The position numbers and the translations under genes were made by a program. Below are positions 1 to 7,936 of a DNA stretch of 23,846 nucleotides, in pieces (within the stretch, counting starts at the first letter, position 1; the number at the start of each line of letters is the position of its first letter). This stretch comes from Nitrospirota bacterium (lineage in GTDB: Bacteria > Nitrospirota > Thermodesulfovibrionia > Thermodesulfovibrionales > JdFR-85). Under the pieces are notes generated by a model. That model was given only the letters and a program-made list of their open reading frames with translations. It searched no databases and was not told the origin of the DNA. The stretch spans positions 1 to 23,846 of the forward strand of contig JAADGU010000140.1 in the NCBI GenBank assembly GCA_013152195.1. Reading direction: 5' to 3'.

Positions 1-661
1 CCTGACCCGATGGGGTCTCCATGAGACGCTTGCACAGGGCCTCTGTCTCCCTCACACTGAGCCCTTTCTTTACTACTGCACGCGAAGCTTCCATCTGTGC
101 CTTTTTTGTTGGTAGCGACACAATGGCCTTTGCATGGCCCATACTGAGCTTGCCGTCATTTATAAGCCCTTTTACTTCAGGGGGAAGCCTCAAAAGTCTC
201 AGGTAGTTTGCAATTGTTGCCCTCTCCTTTCCCACTTTTTTAGAGAGGTCTTCCTGGGTATACTTGTGCTCCTCTATCAATCTGTGAAAGGCATCTGCAG
301 TCTCTATCGGGTTGAGGTCATCACGCTGTATATTCTCGATAAGTGCAAGCTCAAGGGATTCTCCGGGCCCGCTCTCCTTAATCAAGGCAGGGATCTTCTT
401 CAGGCCTGACAGGGCCGCAGCCCTCCACCTTCTCTCACCTGCTATCAGGTAATAGTCACCGTTTTCAGCCCTTCTGACCATGACGGGCTGGAGGATGCCC
501 TTCTCTTTTATTGAGGCTGTCAGCTCCCTGAGGGCCTGATCGTTAAAGACCTTTCTTGGCTGTTCAGGGTTGGGCTTTATCTTTTTTATCTCTATCTCCT
601 GAACACCCTGCTGGCGGTCAGGAATCAGTGCGCCAAGACCTCTACCGAGTGCGTCCTTCAC
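1..661 (-). CDS. parB: ParB/Spo0J chromosome-partitioning protein, C-terminus cut by window edge
   Basis: ParB is the CTP-dependent DNA clamp that loads at parS, spreads on neighbouring DNA and stimulates the ParA ATPase. The start is a GTG at 659-661 (minus strand), and the frame stays open to base 1, giving about 220 residues. The N-terminus has the ParA-contact motif LGRGLGALIP. The ParB/Srx domain follows with NPEQPRK and the CTP-binding box GERRWRAA near residue 80, then ENIQRDDLNPIE near 115. The helix-turn-helix region reads YTQEDLSKKVGKERATIANYL, cut here to its core. The dimerisation domain lies outside the window. The GTG start overlaps the end of parA by 20 bases, so the two are translationally coupled. 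A perfect parS lies just upstream of parA. Identification is certain; only the missing C-terminus is unknown. Confidence 0.97.
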   Translation of the reverse strand, partial: MKDALGRGLGALIPDRQQGVQEIEIKKIKPNPEQPRKVFNDQALRELTASIKEKGILQPVMVRRAENGDYYLIAGERRWRAAALSGLKKIPALIKESGPGESLELALIENIQRDDLNPIETADAFHRLIEEHKYTQEDLSKKVGKERATIANYLRLLRLPPEVKGLINDGKLSMGHAKAIVSLPTKKAQMEASRAVVKKGLSVRETEALCKRLMETPSGQ

Positions 662-1433
662 TTAAAATCTCCTTTGCAAGTTGAAAATAGCTCTGAGCAC
701 CCCTTGAACGGGCATCATAGAGCATTACGGGCTTACCAAAGCCCGGGGCCTCGCTAAGTGTAACATTTCTTGGTATAACCGTGGAATAAACCACGTCTCC
801 AAAGTGCTTCTTCACCTCCTGGGCCACCTGACGCGACAGGGAGTTCCTTGAATCAAACATGGTCAGCAATATACCCTCGATTTGCAGGGATGGGTTGTAG
901 GAGTCCTTGACAAGATTGATTGTACGTGAAAGGAGACCAAGCCCTTCCAGTGCATAATATTCACACTGCACAGGCACAAGAACAGAGTTGGCGGCCACAA
1001 GGGCATTGAGGGTGAGGAGGCCAAGCGAGGGGGGACAATCCACTATTATGTATTCAAATCTGTCGGCAATCGGCCTGAGGGCTTCCGTCAAGACGGCTTC
1101 CCGCTCCGGCCTGTCAACAAGCTCAACCTCAACAGCAAGGAGATCGATGGAAGAGGGGACAATGCTTAGCTTCTCCACCTCTGTACCGGTAATTACCTCC
1201 TCCATCCCTGCCCGGCCCACAAAGACATCGTAGAGAGTCGTCTTTAGATTGTTTCTGTCTATACCAAGACCGCTCGAGGAATTCCCCTGCGGGTCTGCAT
1301 CGATTATAAGGATATCCTTTTCAGCTAATGCAAGGGAGGCCGCAAGATTTATTGCAGTTGTGGTCTTTCCAACCCCGCCCTTCTGGTTTGCTATGGCAAC
1401 AATCCTGCCCAAATTACCGTCCTTTATCTCCAT
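642..1433 (-). CDS. parA: ParA/Soj chromosome-partitioning ATPase
   Basis: ParA is a deviant-Walker ATPase that binds the nucleoid as an ATP dimer and moves ParB-parS complexes; in Soj-type systems it also acts on DnaA. The 263-residue product has the deviant Walker A motif KGGVGKTT (residues 18-25, with the signature first lysine), IIDADPQGN, and Walker B-like IIVDCPPSLG. The length is normal for Soj. The first ATG (1431-1433) directly abuts the parS palindrome and has no Shine-Dalgarno. An in-frame TTG at 1410-1412 gives a start closer to the usual Soj N-terminus (GRIVAIANQKGG) and has AAGGA seven bases upstream, so the real start may be that TTG (256 residues). The gene is upstream of and overlaps parB. 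No rsmG or mnmG, the common neighbours of parAB, is present on this side. Confidence 0.97.
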   Translation of the reverse strand: MEIKDGNLGRIVAIANQKGGVGKTTTAINLAASLALAEKDILIIDADPQGNSSSGLGIDRNNLKTTLYDVFVGRAGMEEVITGTEVEKLSIVPSSIDLLAVEVELVDRPEREAVLTEALRPIADRFEYIIVDCPPSLGLLTLNALVAANSVLVPVQCEYYALEGLGLLSRTINLVKDSYNPSLQIEGILLTMFDSRNSLSRQVAQEVKKHFGDVVYSTVIPRNVTLSEAPGFGKPVMLYDARSRGAQSYFQLAKEILSEGRTR

Positions 1434-1449
1434 TGTTCCACGTGGAACA
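1434..1449. promoter_or_regulatory. parS: parS centromere site (ParB binding)
   Basis: The sequence TGTTCCACGTGGAACA is a perfect 16-bp palindrome. It matches the known bacterial parS consensus (TGTTNCACGTGNAACA class). It sits between the ATG-side end of parA and the repeat tract, touching the parA ATG. Only half-matches were seen elsewhere in the window. Confidence 0.93.
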
Positions 1450-1480
1450 TTTCAACCGATACCGCATTCCGGAAGCCTCA

Positions 1481-1528
1481 CTCCATCACTCCATCACTCC
1501 ATCACTCCATCACTCCATCACTCCATCA
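1481..1528. repeat. Six exact tandem copies of the 8-mer CTCCATCA (TGATGGAG on minus)
   Basis: Six head-to-tail copies fill 1481-1528. On the minus strand they form the last codons and stop of the ASCH/winged-helix gene and then run toward parS. Because 8 is not a multiple of 3, all three frames are read within 24 bases. A TGA is therefore met inside the array whatever the copy number, so slippage should not extend the protein. Each unit junction places GGAG two bases before an ATG, resembling a small ribosome-binding site. Confidence 0.95.
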
Positions 1529-2202
1529 CTCTCTGCCACTCCCGCGTTCTCTGTCACTCCCGCATTCTTCATGGCAAGCTTTTTCTTCTCGGAACTCAAG
1601 GTCTTCAGCACCTTGACCCCAAGGGGGGTAATGCCGTACCCCTTCCTCTGATTACTCGTTATCAGGTTAAGTGCCTTGAGTTTTTTCATATTATACCTGA
1701 TCCTCTCAGCAGGAATTCTGAGTCTCTTTTCAAGGTCCTTGGAAGGCAGATAATCATATTCCCTCAGGAGCCTGAGGGTCTTTATAATCCAGGGCGTTGC
1801 GTTCTTCTGGTCATCGATGATGAGCTTTTCCTTGAGGTTGTAAAGCTCGGAGTCCTTTACGTTACCCATTGCCTTCTTGTAGTTCTCTATATCCTCACCA
1901 ATATACTCAAACTCTATCCTGACAGCCCTTTCCTTCTCAAAATCAACCTTCCTTTCAGCCATCTCCTCAAACTCCTTCTGAAAGACTGAAAGAGAGTTAT
2001 AGCCACACCGTTTTAATTCCTCAGGTGTTATATCCGAGAGCTTCTTAAAATCCACATCCAGCACCCTGAGAAGACCAAGATTATATGCCCTGTAAATCTT
2101 GCCTCTGAGAACCCTCAGGGTATCCCAGGGCTGGAAGGTCAACGTAATCTTACCAGTCTTTATATCGTCATGATATTTTTTCAAAAAACGAAACATCTTC
2201 AA
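1510..2202 (-). CDS. Putative ASCH-like domain plus winged-helix protein
   Basis: No named gene is recognised. Residues about 1-80 resemble an ASCH (PUA-like, nucleic-acid-binding) domain: a GKITLTFQ segment, then NLGLLRVLDVDFKKLSDI, PEELKRCGY and a following acidic helix, in the order seen in ASCH proteins. The middle is charged and helical. Residues about 140-215 look like a winged helix: TPWIIKTLRLLREYDYLP, then DLEKRLRIPAERIRYNMKKL, then a wing ending YGITPLGVKVL. The last 18 residues are three six-residue repeats made by a repeat tract. The start ATG has GGAGG just upstream. It lies upstream of parA in the same direction, with parS between. A role in RNA- or DNA-binding regulation is inference. 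The domain calls are by eye. Confidence 0.6.
   Translation of the reverse strand: MKMFRFLKKYHDDIKTGKITLTFQPWDTLRVLRGKIYRAYNLGLLRVLDVDFKKLSDITPEELKRCGYNSLSVFQKEFEEMAERKVDFEKERAVRIEFEYIGEDIENYKKAMGNVKDSELYNLKEKLIIDDQKNATPWIIKTLRLLREYDYLPSKDLEKRLRIPAERIRYNMKKLKALNLITSNQRKGYGITPLGVKVLKTLSSEKKKLAMKNAGVTENAGVAESDGVME
1513..1566 (-). repeat. Three imperfect 18-nt repeats encoding a six-residue tail repeat
   Basis: Units at 1549-1566, 1531-1548 and 1513-1530 encode NAGVTE, NAGVAE and SDGVME at the C-terminus of the ASCH/winged-helix protein. The third unit merges into the 8-mer array. This looks like slippage-driven growth of a dispensable tail. Confidence 0.8.
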
Positions 2203-2260
2203 CCTCCATCCATTGTATAGTTCTTCTCCAGATAATCGAAGAAAGACAAATTAGCAGTTA

Positions 2261-2289
2261 ATTATATATAATACAATATTTTACGGAAA
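2261..2289 (-). promoter_or_regulatory. Possible sigma-70 promoter for the ASCH/winged-helix gene
   Basis: On the minus strand, TATAAT (2261-2266) lies 17 bases downstream of a poor -35 box, TTTCCG (2284-2289), in very AT-rich DNA about 60 bases before the start codon. The -10 is good and the -35 weak. Confidence 0.35.
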
Positions 2290-2333
2290 AATTAAAGGAT
2301 TTTCAGTTGAGGGGCTGAACAATGTGGATTTTT

Positions 2334-2986
2334 TCAGGCAAGAAGCACGGATACCAGGCCGACAAGGTATATGCCGTCAAAAACCCCTGCTCCGCCAATG
2401 CTCAGGAAACTCGACTTCAGTCTCTGTACTTGATGAATTCTCAGGAGGTCGGCACCTATCAGTGTGCCCATCACGCCAGAGATATACGCCACCTGTGGGC
2501 ATAATCCCCTGCAATAAGGATTGCCACTGAAGCAGAGATTACCGGCGGCACAAAGGCAGGCATAACCACACCCACACCCTTTACAGGCTTGCTCACCATA
2601 TAGGCAACCAGTGACGTAATGGCAGTGGCCACAAAGGTTACTGTAAAAGGTACCTGCCTCAGGAGATAAAGACTCAGGAGGCCGGGGAGTATGGCTCCGC
2701 CGAGATTGACAGCGATTACCCTCTCGGCTGTCTGGGGGACTTTAATGCCCATAAGAGAGTGAAACAAGGTGGATACGTCTTCAAGGGGCATGGAATCTTC
2801 GACTTCTTCCCTGTGCACGGGAATATTTATACTGCTTCCAACAAGACACAGAATAAAGAAGATATATCCACACACCGGATTCAATCCAAGTTTGGCAAAG
2901 GCCACGGCCGGTGCAAGGGCAAAAAGGAGGGGTATCAGCAAAAGCAAGAGGATAAACAGCATCAGGGAAACGGGAAGAAAGATCAT
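2334..2986 (-). pseudogene. DUF1614 integral membrane protein, disrupted by a one-base frameshift
   Basis: The first frame from ATG 2984-2986 encodes 171 residues: a hydrophobic N-terminal helix, then segments like LGLNPVCGYIFFILCLVGSS, IPVH and VNLGGAILPG typical of DUF1614. It ends abnormally as HRWRISLA. In another frame the expected family C-terminus continues at once: VAYISGVMGTLIGADLL, then SIGGAGVFDGIYLVGL, to a TGA at 2334-2336. Adding one base in the GGG run at 2497-2499 (a CCC run on the coding strand, giving GDYAPQVAYISG) restores one frame of about 217 residues, the usual family length. The function of DUF1614 is unknown; it is a multi-pass membrane protein. The break is either a real mutation or a homopolymer sequencing error. 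Confidence 0.85.
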
Positions 2987-3108
2987 AATGCTAACATATC
3001 AATTATGCCGTAAAAAAGCAAGTCCGGCACCTTAACATACATTTTTCATCTTGCCATACCCTTTAATAAAAAGTTAAAGTAAAATTTATTTTATCCAAAG
3101 GAGATTTT

Positions 3109-4371
3109 ATGCCTATTTTTGGTGAACTCTTCTTAAGTGAGATACTTAAAAAACCGATCCTTGATTTGAAGGGGGACAACCTCGGCACCCTGAGAGATAT
3201 AATAATCGTGAAGGGAGAGCCTCTCCCTGTGGTGAAGTCTTTAATAGTGTCAAGGAAAAAGCAAAAGTTCCTGGTACCATGGGAGACCATGAGCATATTC
3301 AATAAAAGGGTAATGGCCTCTACATTAAACAGAGATGAGCTTGCCCAGTATGAACCCTCGGATGAAGACCTGCTTGCAGCCAGAGATATCCTTGACAAAC
3401 AGATAGTTGATGCCACAGGGGCAAAGGTAGTTAGGGTCAATGATATAAGACTTGAAGGTTTTGAGGGAAAGGCCATACTTGTGGCAGTAGACGTCGGGAT
3501 GAGGGGAATCCTGAGGAGACTGGGCATTGAACGGCAGGGAAATGAGTTTTTCAAGCTCTTCCGGATAGAGTTGCCGCACAACCTGATAAGCTGGACCTAT
3601 ATCCAGCCACTTGAGCCAAAACTCAAGACCATTGCACTGACGGTGCCGAGACAGATGGTTGCCAACCTGCACCCCGCAGATATTGCCGAGATTATAAGCT
3701 CTGTCTCCAGAGAGGAAGGAACGAGCCTCTTTACAGACCTCGACCTTAAGACCGCTGCCGAGACCCTTTCCGAGCTTGAGCCTGATGTGCAGGCAAGCAT
3801 AATAACAGAGATGGAGCCGGAGAAGGCATCGGACATAATTGAGGAGATGCCCCCGGATGAGGCAGCAGACATCCTCGGAGATCTGCCAACGGAAAAGATG
3901 AAGGCACTCCTCGAAAGTATAGACCAGGAAGATGCAGAGGATATACAGGAACTCCTGGAGCATGAAGAGAATACCGCCGGGGGCCTGATGACAAATGAGT
4001 TCATTGCCTATGAGCCGGAGATCAAGGTCTCCGAGGCTATCGAGAGGTTCAAGAGAGATGCTGCTGAAATAGAGACGATATATTACATATACGTAATTGA
4101 CCCTGACGAGAAGTTGCTCGGAGTCCTTTCCCTCAGGGAACTCCTTCTTGCAGATCCGGGGAAAACCCTTTCGGAGATAATGGTTACAAACCTTAAGACC
4201 CTCAAACCCGAGGATGATGAAAATGTAGTGGCAGCAGCCATATCAAAGTATAACCTCGCGGCAATCCCGGTTGTCGACAATGATAATGTACTGCTCGGGA
4301 TTGTCACAATGGATGACATTATAGACAGAATCCTGCCACCAAAGGCAAAGCGAAAGCGTAAAAAGGTCTGA
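3109..4371 (+). CDS. Soluble PRC-barrel/MgtE-N/CBS-pair protein, likely cation sensor for the adjacent NRAMP transporter
   Basis: This 420-residue protein has no membrane segment. Residues about 7-75 and 88-140 look like two PRC-barrel-type domains (ILKKPILDLKGDNLGTLRDI; DILDKQIVDATGAKVVRV). About 186-285 is an MgtE N-terminal superhelix (LHPADIAEII, EMEPEKASDIIEEMPPDEAADIL). About 288-410 is a CBS pair (TAGGLMTNEFI; IPVVDNDNVLLGIVTMDDII). In true MgtE these cytoplasmic domains sense Mg2+ and gate the membrane channel; here the channel is missing. The C-terminus is strongly basic (KAKRKRKKV). An NRAMP-family transporter starts 83 bases downstream, so it may regulate that protein; this is inference. 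The start has AAAGGAG seven bases upstream. Confidence 0.88.
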   Translation: MPIFGELFLSEILKKPILDLKGDNLGTLRDIIIVKGEPLPVVKSLIVSRKKQKFLVPWETMSIFNKRVMASTLNRDELAQYEPSDEDLLAARDILDKQIVDATGAKVVRVNDIRLEGFEGKAILVAVDVGMRGILRRLGIERQGNEFFKLFRIELPHNLISWTYIQPLEPKLKTIALTVPRQMVANLHPADIAEIISSVSREEGTSLFTDLDLKTAAETLSELEPDVQASIITEMEPEKASDIIEEMPPDEAADILGDLPTEKMKALLESIDQEDAEDIQELLEHEENTAGGLMTNEFIAYEPEIKVSEAIERFKRDAAEIETIYYIYVIDPDEKLLGVLSLRELLLADPGKTLSEIMVTNLKTLKPEDDENVVAAAISKYNLAAIPVVDNDNVLLGIVTMDDIIDRILPPKAKRKRKKV

Positions 4372-4454
4372 ATCAGTCACAGGTCAGGCTCCGCACCCTG
4401 CACTTTCCTGACATTAACCGTTTCTGAACGAGCTAATGACACCGTAGGTAAAAC

Positions 4455-5684
4455 ATGAAAAGATACTTTACAAAAATAGCCCTCTTTTTCTCTGTGTTTG
4501 GCCCGGGGATAATCACGGCCAACATTGACAATGACGCCAGCGGGATTACCACATACTCCGTAGCCGGTGCAAGGTTTGGCTATGCCCTCCTGTGGACACT
4601 CCTTCCAACCACGGTCTCGCTGATAGTGGTGCAGGAAATGATCGCCCGTATGGGCGTTGTTACCGGCAAGGGGCTTTCGGACCTTATCAGGGAGAACTTC
4701 GGGGTAAAAGTCACCTTCTACATGATGTTGGGGCTCTTTGTTGCAAACCTCGGCACAACTGTCGCCAACCTCGCCGGCTGGGCTGCAAGCATGGAGATTC
4801 TGGGGTTCAGCAAGTATGCAATGGTCCCAGTTGGCTCACTGGCAATATGGCTGCTTGTCACAAAGGGCACATACCGTACTGTTGAGAGGGTTCTTCTTCT
4901 GGCATGTATCATTTATATCGGCTATGTGGTATCCGGGCTCATGGCAAAACCTGACTGGTCCCTTGTTTTTAAAAGACTGGTAGTACCTGAAATCAAGACA
5001 GACCCCGAGTACATCATGCTGACAATAGCAATAATCGGTACAACCATCACCCCATGGATGCAGTTCTATCTCCAGTCCTCTATTGCTGAAAAGGGCATTA
5101 AGAAAAAGGACTACGGGGCCTCAAGGCTGGATGTGATTCTGGGGTGCAGTATCACGGACATAATTTCCTTCTTCATAATTGTTACCTGTGCCACGGTACT
5201 CTTTCCGGCAGACATAAGGATTAACGAGGCAAGTGAGGCAGCCATGGCATTAAAGCCTTTTGCGGGCCGGTTTTCATCCCTTATCTTTGCAGTAAGCCTT
5301 GCAAACGCCTCATTGCTTGGAGCGATTATCGTCCCCCTGGCAACTGCCTACTATACGTGTGAAGCCATGGGATGGGAGACTGGGGTCAACAAGACCTTCA
5401 GGGAGGCCCCCCAATTCATGTGGATTTATACCTCAATTATCATAATTGCCTCGCTTCTGGTCCTCATTCCCGGGGCGCCTCTTGTCACGCTTATGGTCTT
5501 GTCGTCAGTGGTTAACGGCCTCATCCTTCCCTTTGTCCTCTTCTATGCACTGAAGCTGGCAAACAACAAAAAGATTATGGGGGAGTACACAAATTCTCGC
5601 ATCTTCAATATCATCGCCTGGGCCACGGTCAGTGTTATCGTAATTCTTACTGTATTAATGCTATTGTTCATTTTTGTGTTATAA
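4455..5684 (+). CDS. NRAMP-family divalent metal transporter (NRAMP-related clade)
   Basis: This 409-residue protein has about 11 hydrophobic segments. TM1 has GPGIITANIDNDASGITTYS, where classical Mn2+/Fe2+ NRAMPs have a DPGN motif. TM6 has TTITPWMQFYLQSS in place of the MPH motif. This is the pattern of the divergent NRAMP-related branch commonly annotated only as a divalent metal cation transporter. Substrate cannot be set from sequence: Mn2+, Fe2+ or Mg2+ are possible. The partner gene directly upstream carries MgtE-type Mg2+-sensing domains, which makes Mg2+ worth considering. The two genes are probably cotranscribed. The start has only a weak AGG upstream (TAGGTAAAAC). MntH is not assigned as a symbol because the metal-site motifs differ. 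Confidence 0.9.
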   Translation: MKRYFTKIALFFSVFGPGIITANIDNDASGITTYSVAGARFGYALLWTLLPTTVSLIVVQEMIARMGVVTGKGLSDLIRENFGVKVTFYMMLGLFVANLGTTVANLAGWAASMEILGFSKYAMVPVGSLAIWLLVTKGTYRTVERVLLLACIIYIGYVVSGLMAKPDWSLVFKRLVVPEIKTDPEYIMLTIAIIGTTITPWMQFYLQSSIAEKGIKKKDYGASRLDVILGCSITDIISFFIIVTCATVLFPADIRINEASEAAMALKPFAGRFSSLIFAVSLANASLLGAIIVPLATAYYTCEAMGWETGVNKTFREAPQFMWIYTSIIIIASLLVLIPGAPLVTLMVLSSVVNGLILPFVLFYALKLANNKKIMGEYTNSRIFNIIAWATVSVIVILTVLMLLFIFVL

Positions 5685-5787
5685 TTTAAGCATTGATGGG
5701 TAATAACCCGCCAGTCAACTCAAAAAAACTGAGCAGTTATAAATACAAACCAGACATACAAAAGGACATAGACGAGAGCGCCACTTT

Positions 5788-6849
5788 ATGGTTAAAAGCA
5801 TTGAATGGGCAGGGGAGAAGGTCCGGATACTTGATCAGAGCAGGTTACCCTTTGAGGTTGTATACATAGACTGCAGCGATTACAGTATGGTGGCTGATGC
5901 CATCAAAACCCTTAAGATCCGGGGAGCTCCCGCCATCGGGATAGCTGCAGCAATGGGGGTTGCCCTTTCTGCACAGGATATAAAGGCATCCTCTTTTGAA
6001 GAATTTATGGCAGCCCTAAAACCCCTTATGGATACAATGATATCCACAAGGCCGACAGCCGTCAACATTCGCTGGGCCATGGACAGGTTAAAGGCACTTA
6101 TGCTGAAGAACAGGCATCTGGGGGTTGAGACCCTGAAGAAAATGCTCGTTTACGAGGCAAAGGCCATACTTGAAGAAGACATCACAGCAAACAGGGCAAT
6201 CGGAAGCTGGGGGGCAGAGTTTATAAAGAACGGGGCAACTGTCCTGACACACTGCAATGCAGGTGCACTCGCAACCGGGGGGTATGGGACAGCCACAGCA
6301 CCTATTCTGGTTGCCAGGGAGCAGGGAAAAGAGGTGCAGGTTATTGCTGATGAGACAAGGCCCGTGCTTCAGGGGGCAAGACTGACCACCTGGGAGTTGA
6401 TGCAGACAGGCGTGCCGGTAACCCTCATCACCGACAACTCTGCCGGAGCACTAATGAAGAATGGCAGGATAGATCTGTGCATAGTGGGAACAGACCGCAC
6501 TGCAAGAAACGGTGACGTAGCAAACAAGATAGGCACCTATTCCGTGGCAGTCCTTGCAAAGGAAAATAATATTCCCTTTTATGTTGCAGCGCCTTTAAGC
6601 AGTATCGATTTTACCATCCCCTCAGGGGAGGAAATACCCATAGAGCAGCGCCCAGCAGAAGAGGTAACACACATATGTGGCCACCCGGTTGCTCCTGAAG
6701 GAGTCCGGGTTATCAACATGGCATTTGACGTTACCCCAGCAAGGTATGTCACTGCCATAATCACTGAAAAGGGGGTTTTCAGGCCGGGGGACTTAAAAAA
6801 AGTGACGATTGAAGGGGTGAATCTCTCAGAGTTGAGACTAAAACCTTGA
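5788..6849 (+). CDS. mtnA: S-methyl-5-thioribose-1-phosphate isomerase
   Basis: MtnA converts 5-methylthioribose-1-phosphate to the ribulose form in methionine salvage; it belongs to the eIF2B alpha/beta/delta-like family. The 353 residues are full length. Landmarks are the N-terminal KIRGAPAIGIAAAMG, the catalytic cysteine C156 in THCNAGALATGGYGT, and the catalytic aspartate D236 in GTDRTARNGDVANK. Late motifs are VAAPLSSID and the E-x-R-P-A-E-E-V segment. The Shine-Dalgarno is weak. A TATAAT at 5680-5685 overlapping the stop of the transporter gene could be a -10 but has no clear -35. No other methionine-salvage gene is in the window, so the substrate source (MTA phosphorylase or nucleosidase plus kinase) must be elsewhere. 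Confidence 0.96.
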   Translation: MVKSIEWAGEKVRILDQSRLPFEVVYIDCSDYSMVADAIKTLKIRGAPAIGIAAAMGVALSAQDIKASSFEEFMAALKPLMDTMISTRPTAVNIRWAMDRLKALMLKNRHLGVETLKKMLVYEAKAILEEDITANRAIGSWGAEFIKNGATVLTHCNAGALATGGYGTATAPILVAREQGKEVQVIADETRPVLQGARLTTWELMQTGVPVTLITDNSAGALMKNGRIDLCIVGTDRTARNGDVANKIGTYSVAVLAKENNIPFYVAAPLSSIDFTIPSGEEIPIEQRPAEEVTHICGHPVAPEGVRVINMAFDVTPARYVTAIITEKGVFRPGDLKKVTIEGVNLSELRLKP

Positions 6850-6937
6850 CTTTAGAGTCAAATATCCCCTATCATGTCATCTATTGTATGTTATGCTATG
6901 TGTAACAAATTTTACAGATACCCCCTACTAAAAAGGT

Positions 6938-7936
6938 ATGCCAGAACTAATCTGTGATGTAAACACGGTCTTTTCCACCTATTCAGGAGAGCTTGGCAAG
7001 GTAGAAACCGAACTCCTGAATCTATTCAATAGTTCAGCAATAATGATACCCTCTATCGGAGCCCATGTTGTTCGAAGCGGGGGCAAGAGACTGCGTCCAC
7101 TTTTTCTTGTGCTCGGAGCTGAATTATGTGGCTACAGAGGGCATTCCCGCATTATACTCGCCAGTGTTATAGAGGCTATCCACACAGCATCGTTACTCCA
7201 CGATGATGTGGTTGACAGCGCAGAACTAAGGAGGGGCAGACCTACGGCACACTCTGTCTGGGGCAATCAGATAGTGGTCCTTGTAGGTGATTTCCTGTAC
7301 TCCAATGCCTTAAGAATAGCCGTTCACCAGGAAAATCAGGATATTATGGAGGCCCTTTCAGAGGCAACTGCCAGGATGACGGAGGGAGAGCTGCTTCAGT
7401 TGAGCAGGATCGGGGATCCGGAGATCAAGGAAGGAGAATACCTGCAGATAATATCGGCCAAGACAGGGGCACTTATATCCGCTGCGTGCAGGATCGGGGC
7501 TATCCTTGGCAAAAAGGAGAAGCGTTATGAAGAGGCCCTGACCAGGTTTGGAATGAAGACCGGGATGGCCTTCCAGATGATGGATGATATACTTGATTAC
7601 ATGGCCGTTGAGTCAAGGCTTGGCAAGAGACCCGGCAAAGACCTTGAAGAAGGCAAGATAACAATGCCCCTTATTTATCTCCTGCAGGTCTGTAACAAAG
7701 AGGAGAAGAGGGAAGTGAAAGAGATAGTCACCGGCATGGACGAGGACAAGACAAGAGACGACAGCCTGGCAAGACTTGGCTTTCTTTTCCAGAAATATAA
7801 TATAATCGAAGAATCAATGAATCGCGCCAAGGGTCTTGTAAAGGAGGCAAAAGAGTCACTTGGGGTCTTTGCTTCCTCTCCCGCCAGCGAAGCACTTTTC
7901 TGCCTCGCTGATTACGCCCTGTTCAGGAGCAGCTAA
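6938..7936 (+). CDS. Long-chain trans-polyprenyl diphosphate synthase
   Basis: This enzyme condenses isopentenyl diphosphate units onto an allylic diphosphate to make the side chain of a quinone, probably menaquinone. The 332 residues match the IspB/HepT/solanesyl synthase family. GGKRLRP near residue 48 is the substrate-binding motif, DDVVD (89-93) is the first aspartate-rich motif, and DDILD near 215 is the second. Other family motifs are GDFLYSNAL and EGELLQL. Chain length (C30-C45) cannot be called by eye. The TAA stop overlaps the ATG of the AMMECR1 gene by one base, so the two are coupled. IspB or HepT are both possible names, so no symbol is given. Confidence 0.93.
   Translation: MPELICDVNTVFSTYSGELGKVETELLNLFNSSAIMIPSIGAHVVRSGGKRLRPLFLVLGAELCGYRGHSRIILASVIEAIHTASLLHDDVVDSAELRRGRPTAHSVWGNQIVVLVGDFLYSNALRIAVHQENQDIMEALSEATARMTEGELLQLSRIGDPEIKEGEYLQIISAKTGALISAACRIGAILGKKEKRYEEALTRFGMKTGMAFQMMDDILDYMAVESRLGKRPGKDLEEGKITMPLIYLLQVCNKEEKREVKEIVTGMDEDKTRDDSLARLGFLFQKYNIIEESMNRAKGLVKEAKESLGVFASSPASEALFCLADYALFRSS

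Noticed and set aside
1481..1566. Short direct repeats that could look like a CRISPR array
   Set aside because: The units are 8 and 18 bases with no spacers, and no cas genes are near. It is a simple tandem repeat.
4383..4412. Inverted repeat GTCAGG/CCTGAC between the sensor and NRAMP genes
   Set aside because: It is only six base pairs with an 18-base loop and no T run; cotranscription of the two genes seems more likely.
5696..5869. Small ATG frame of 57 codons upstream of and overlapping mtnA
   Set aside because: It has no clear Shine-Dalgarno, overlaps the well-supported mtnA start, and its product resembles nothing known.
6846..6861. Hairpin TTGACT-TTAG-AGTCAA across the mtnA stop
   Set aside because: The stem is short and AT-rich and no T run follows, so a terminator call is not supported.
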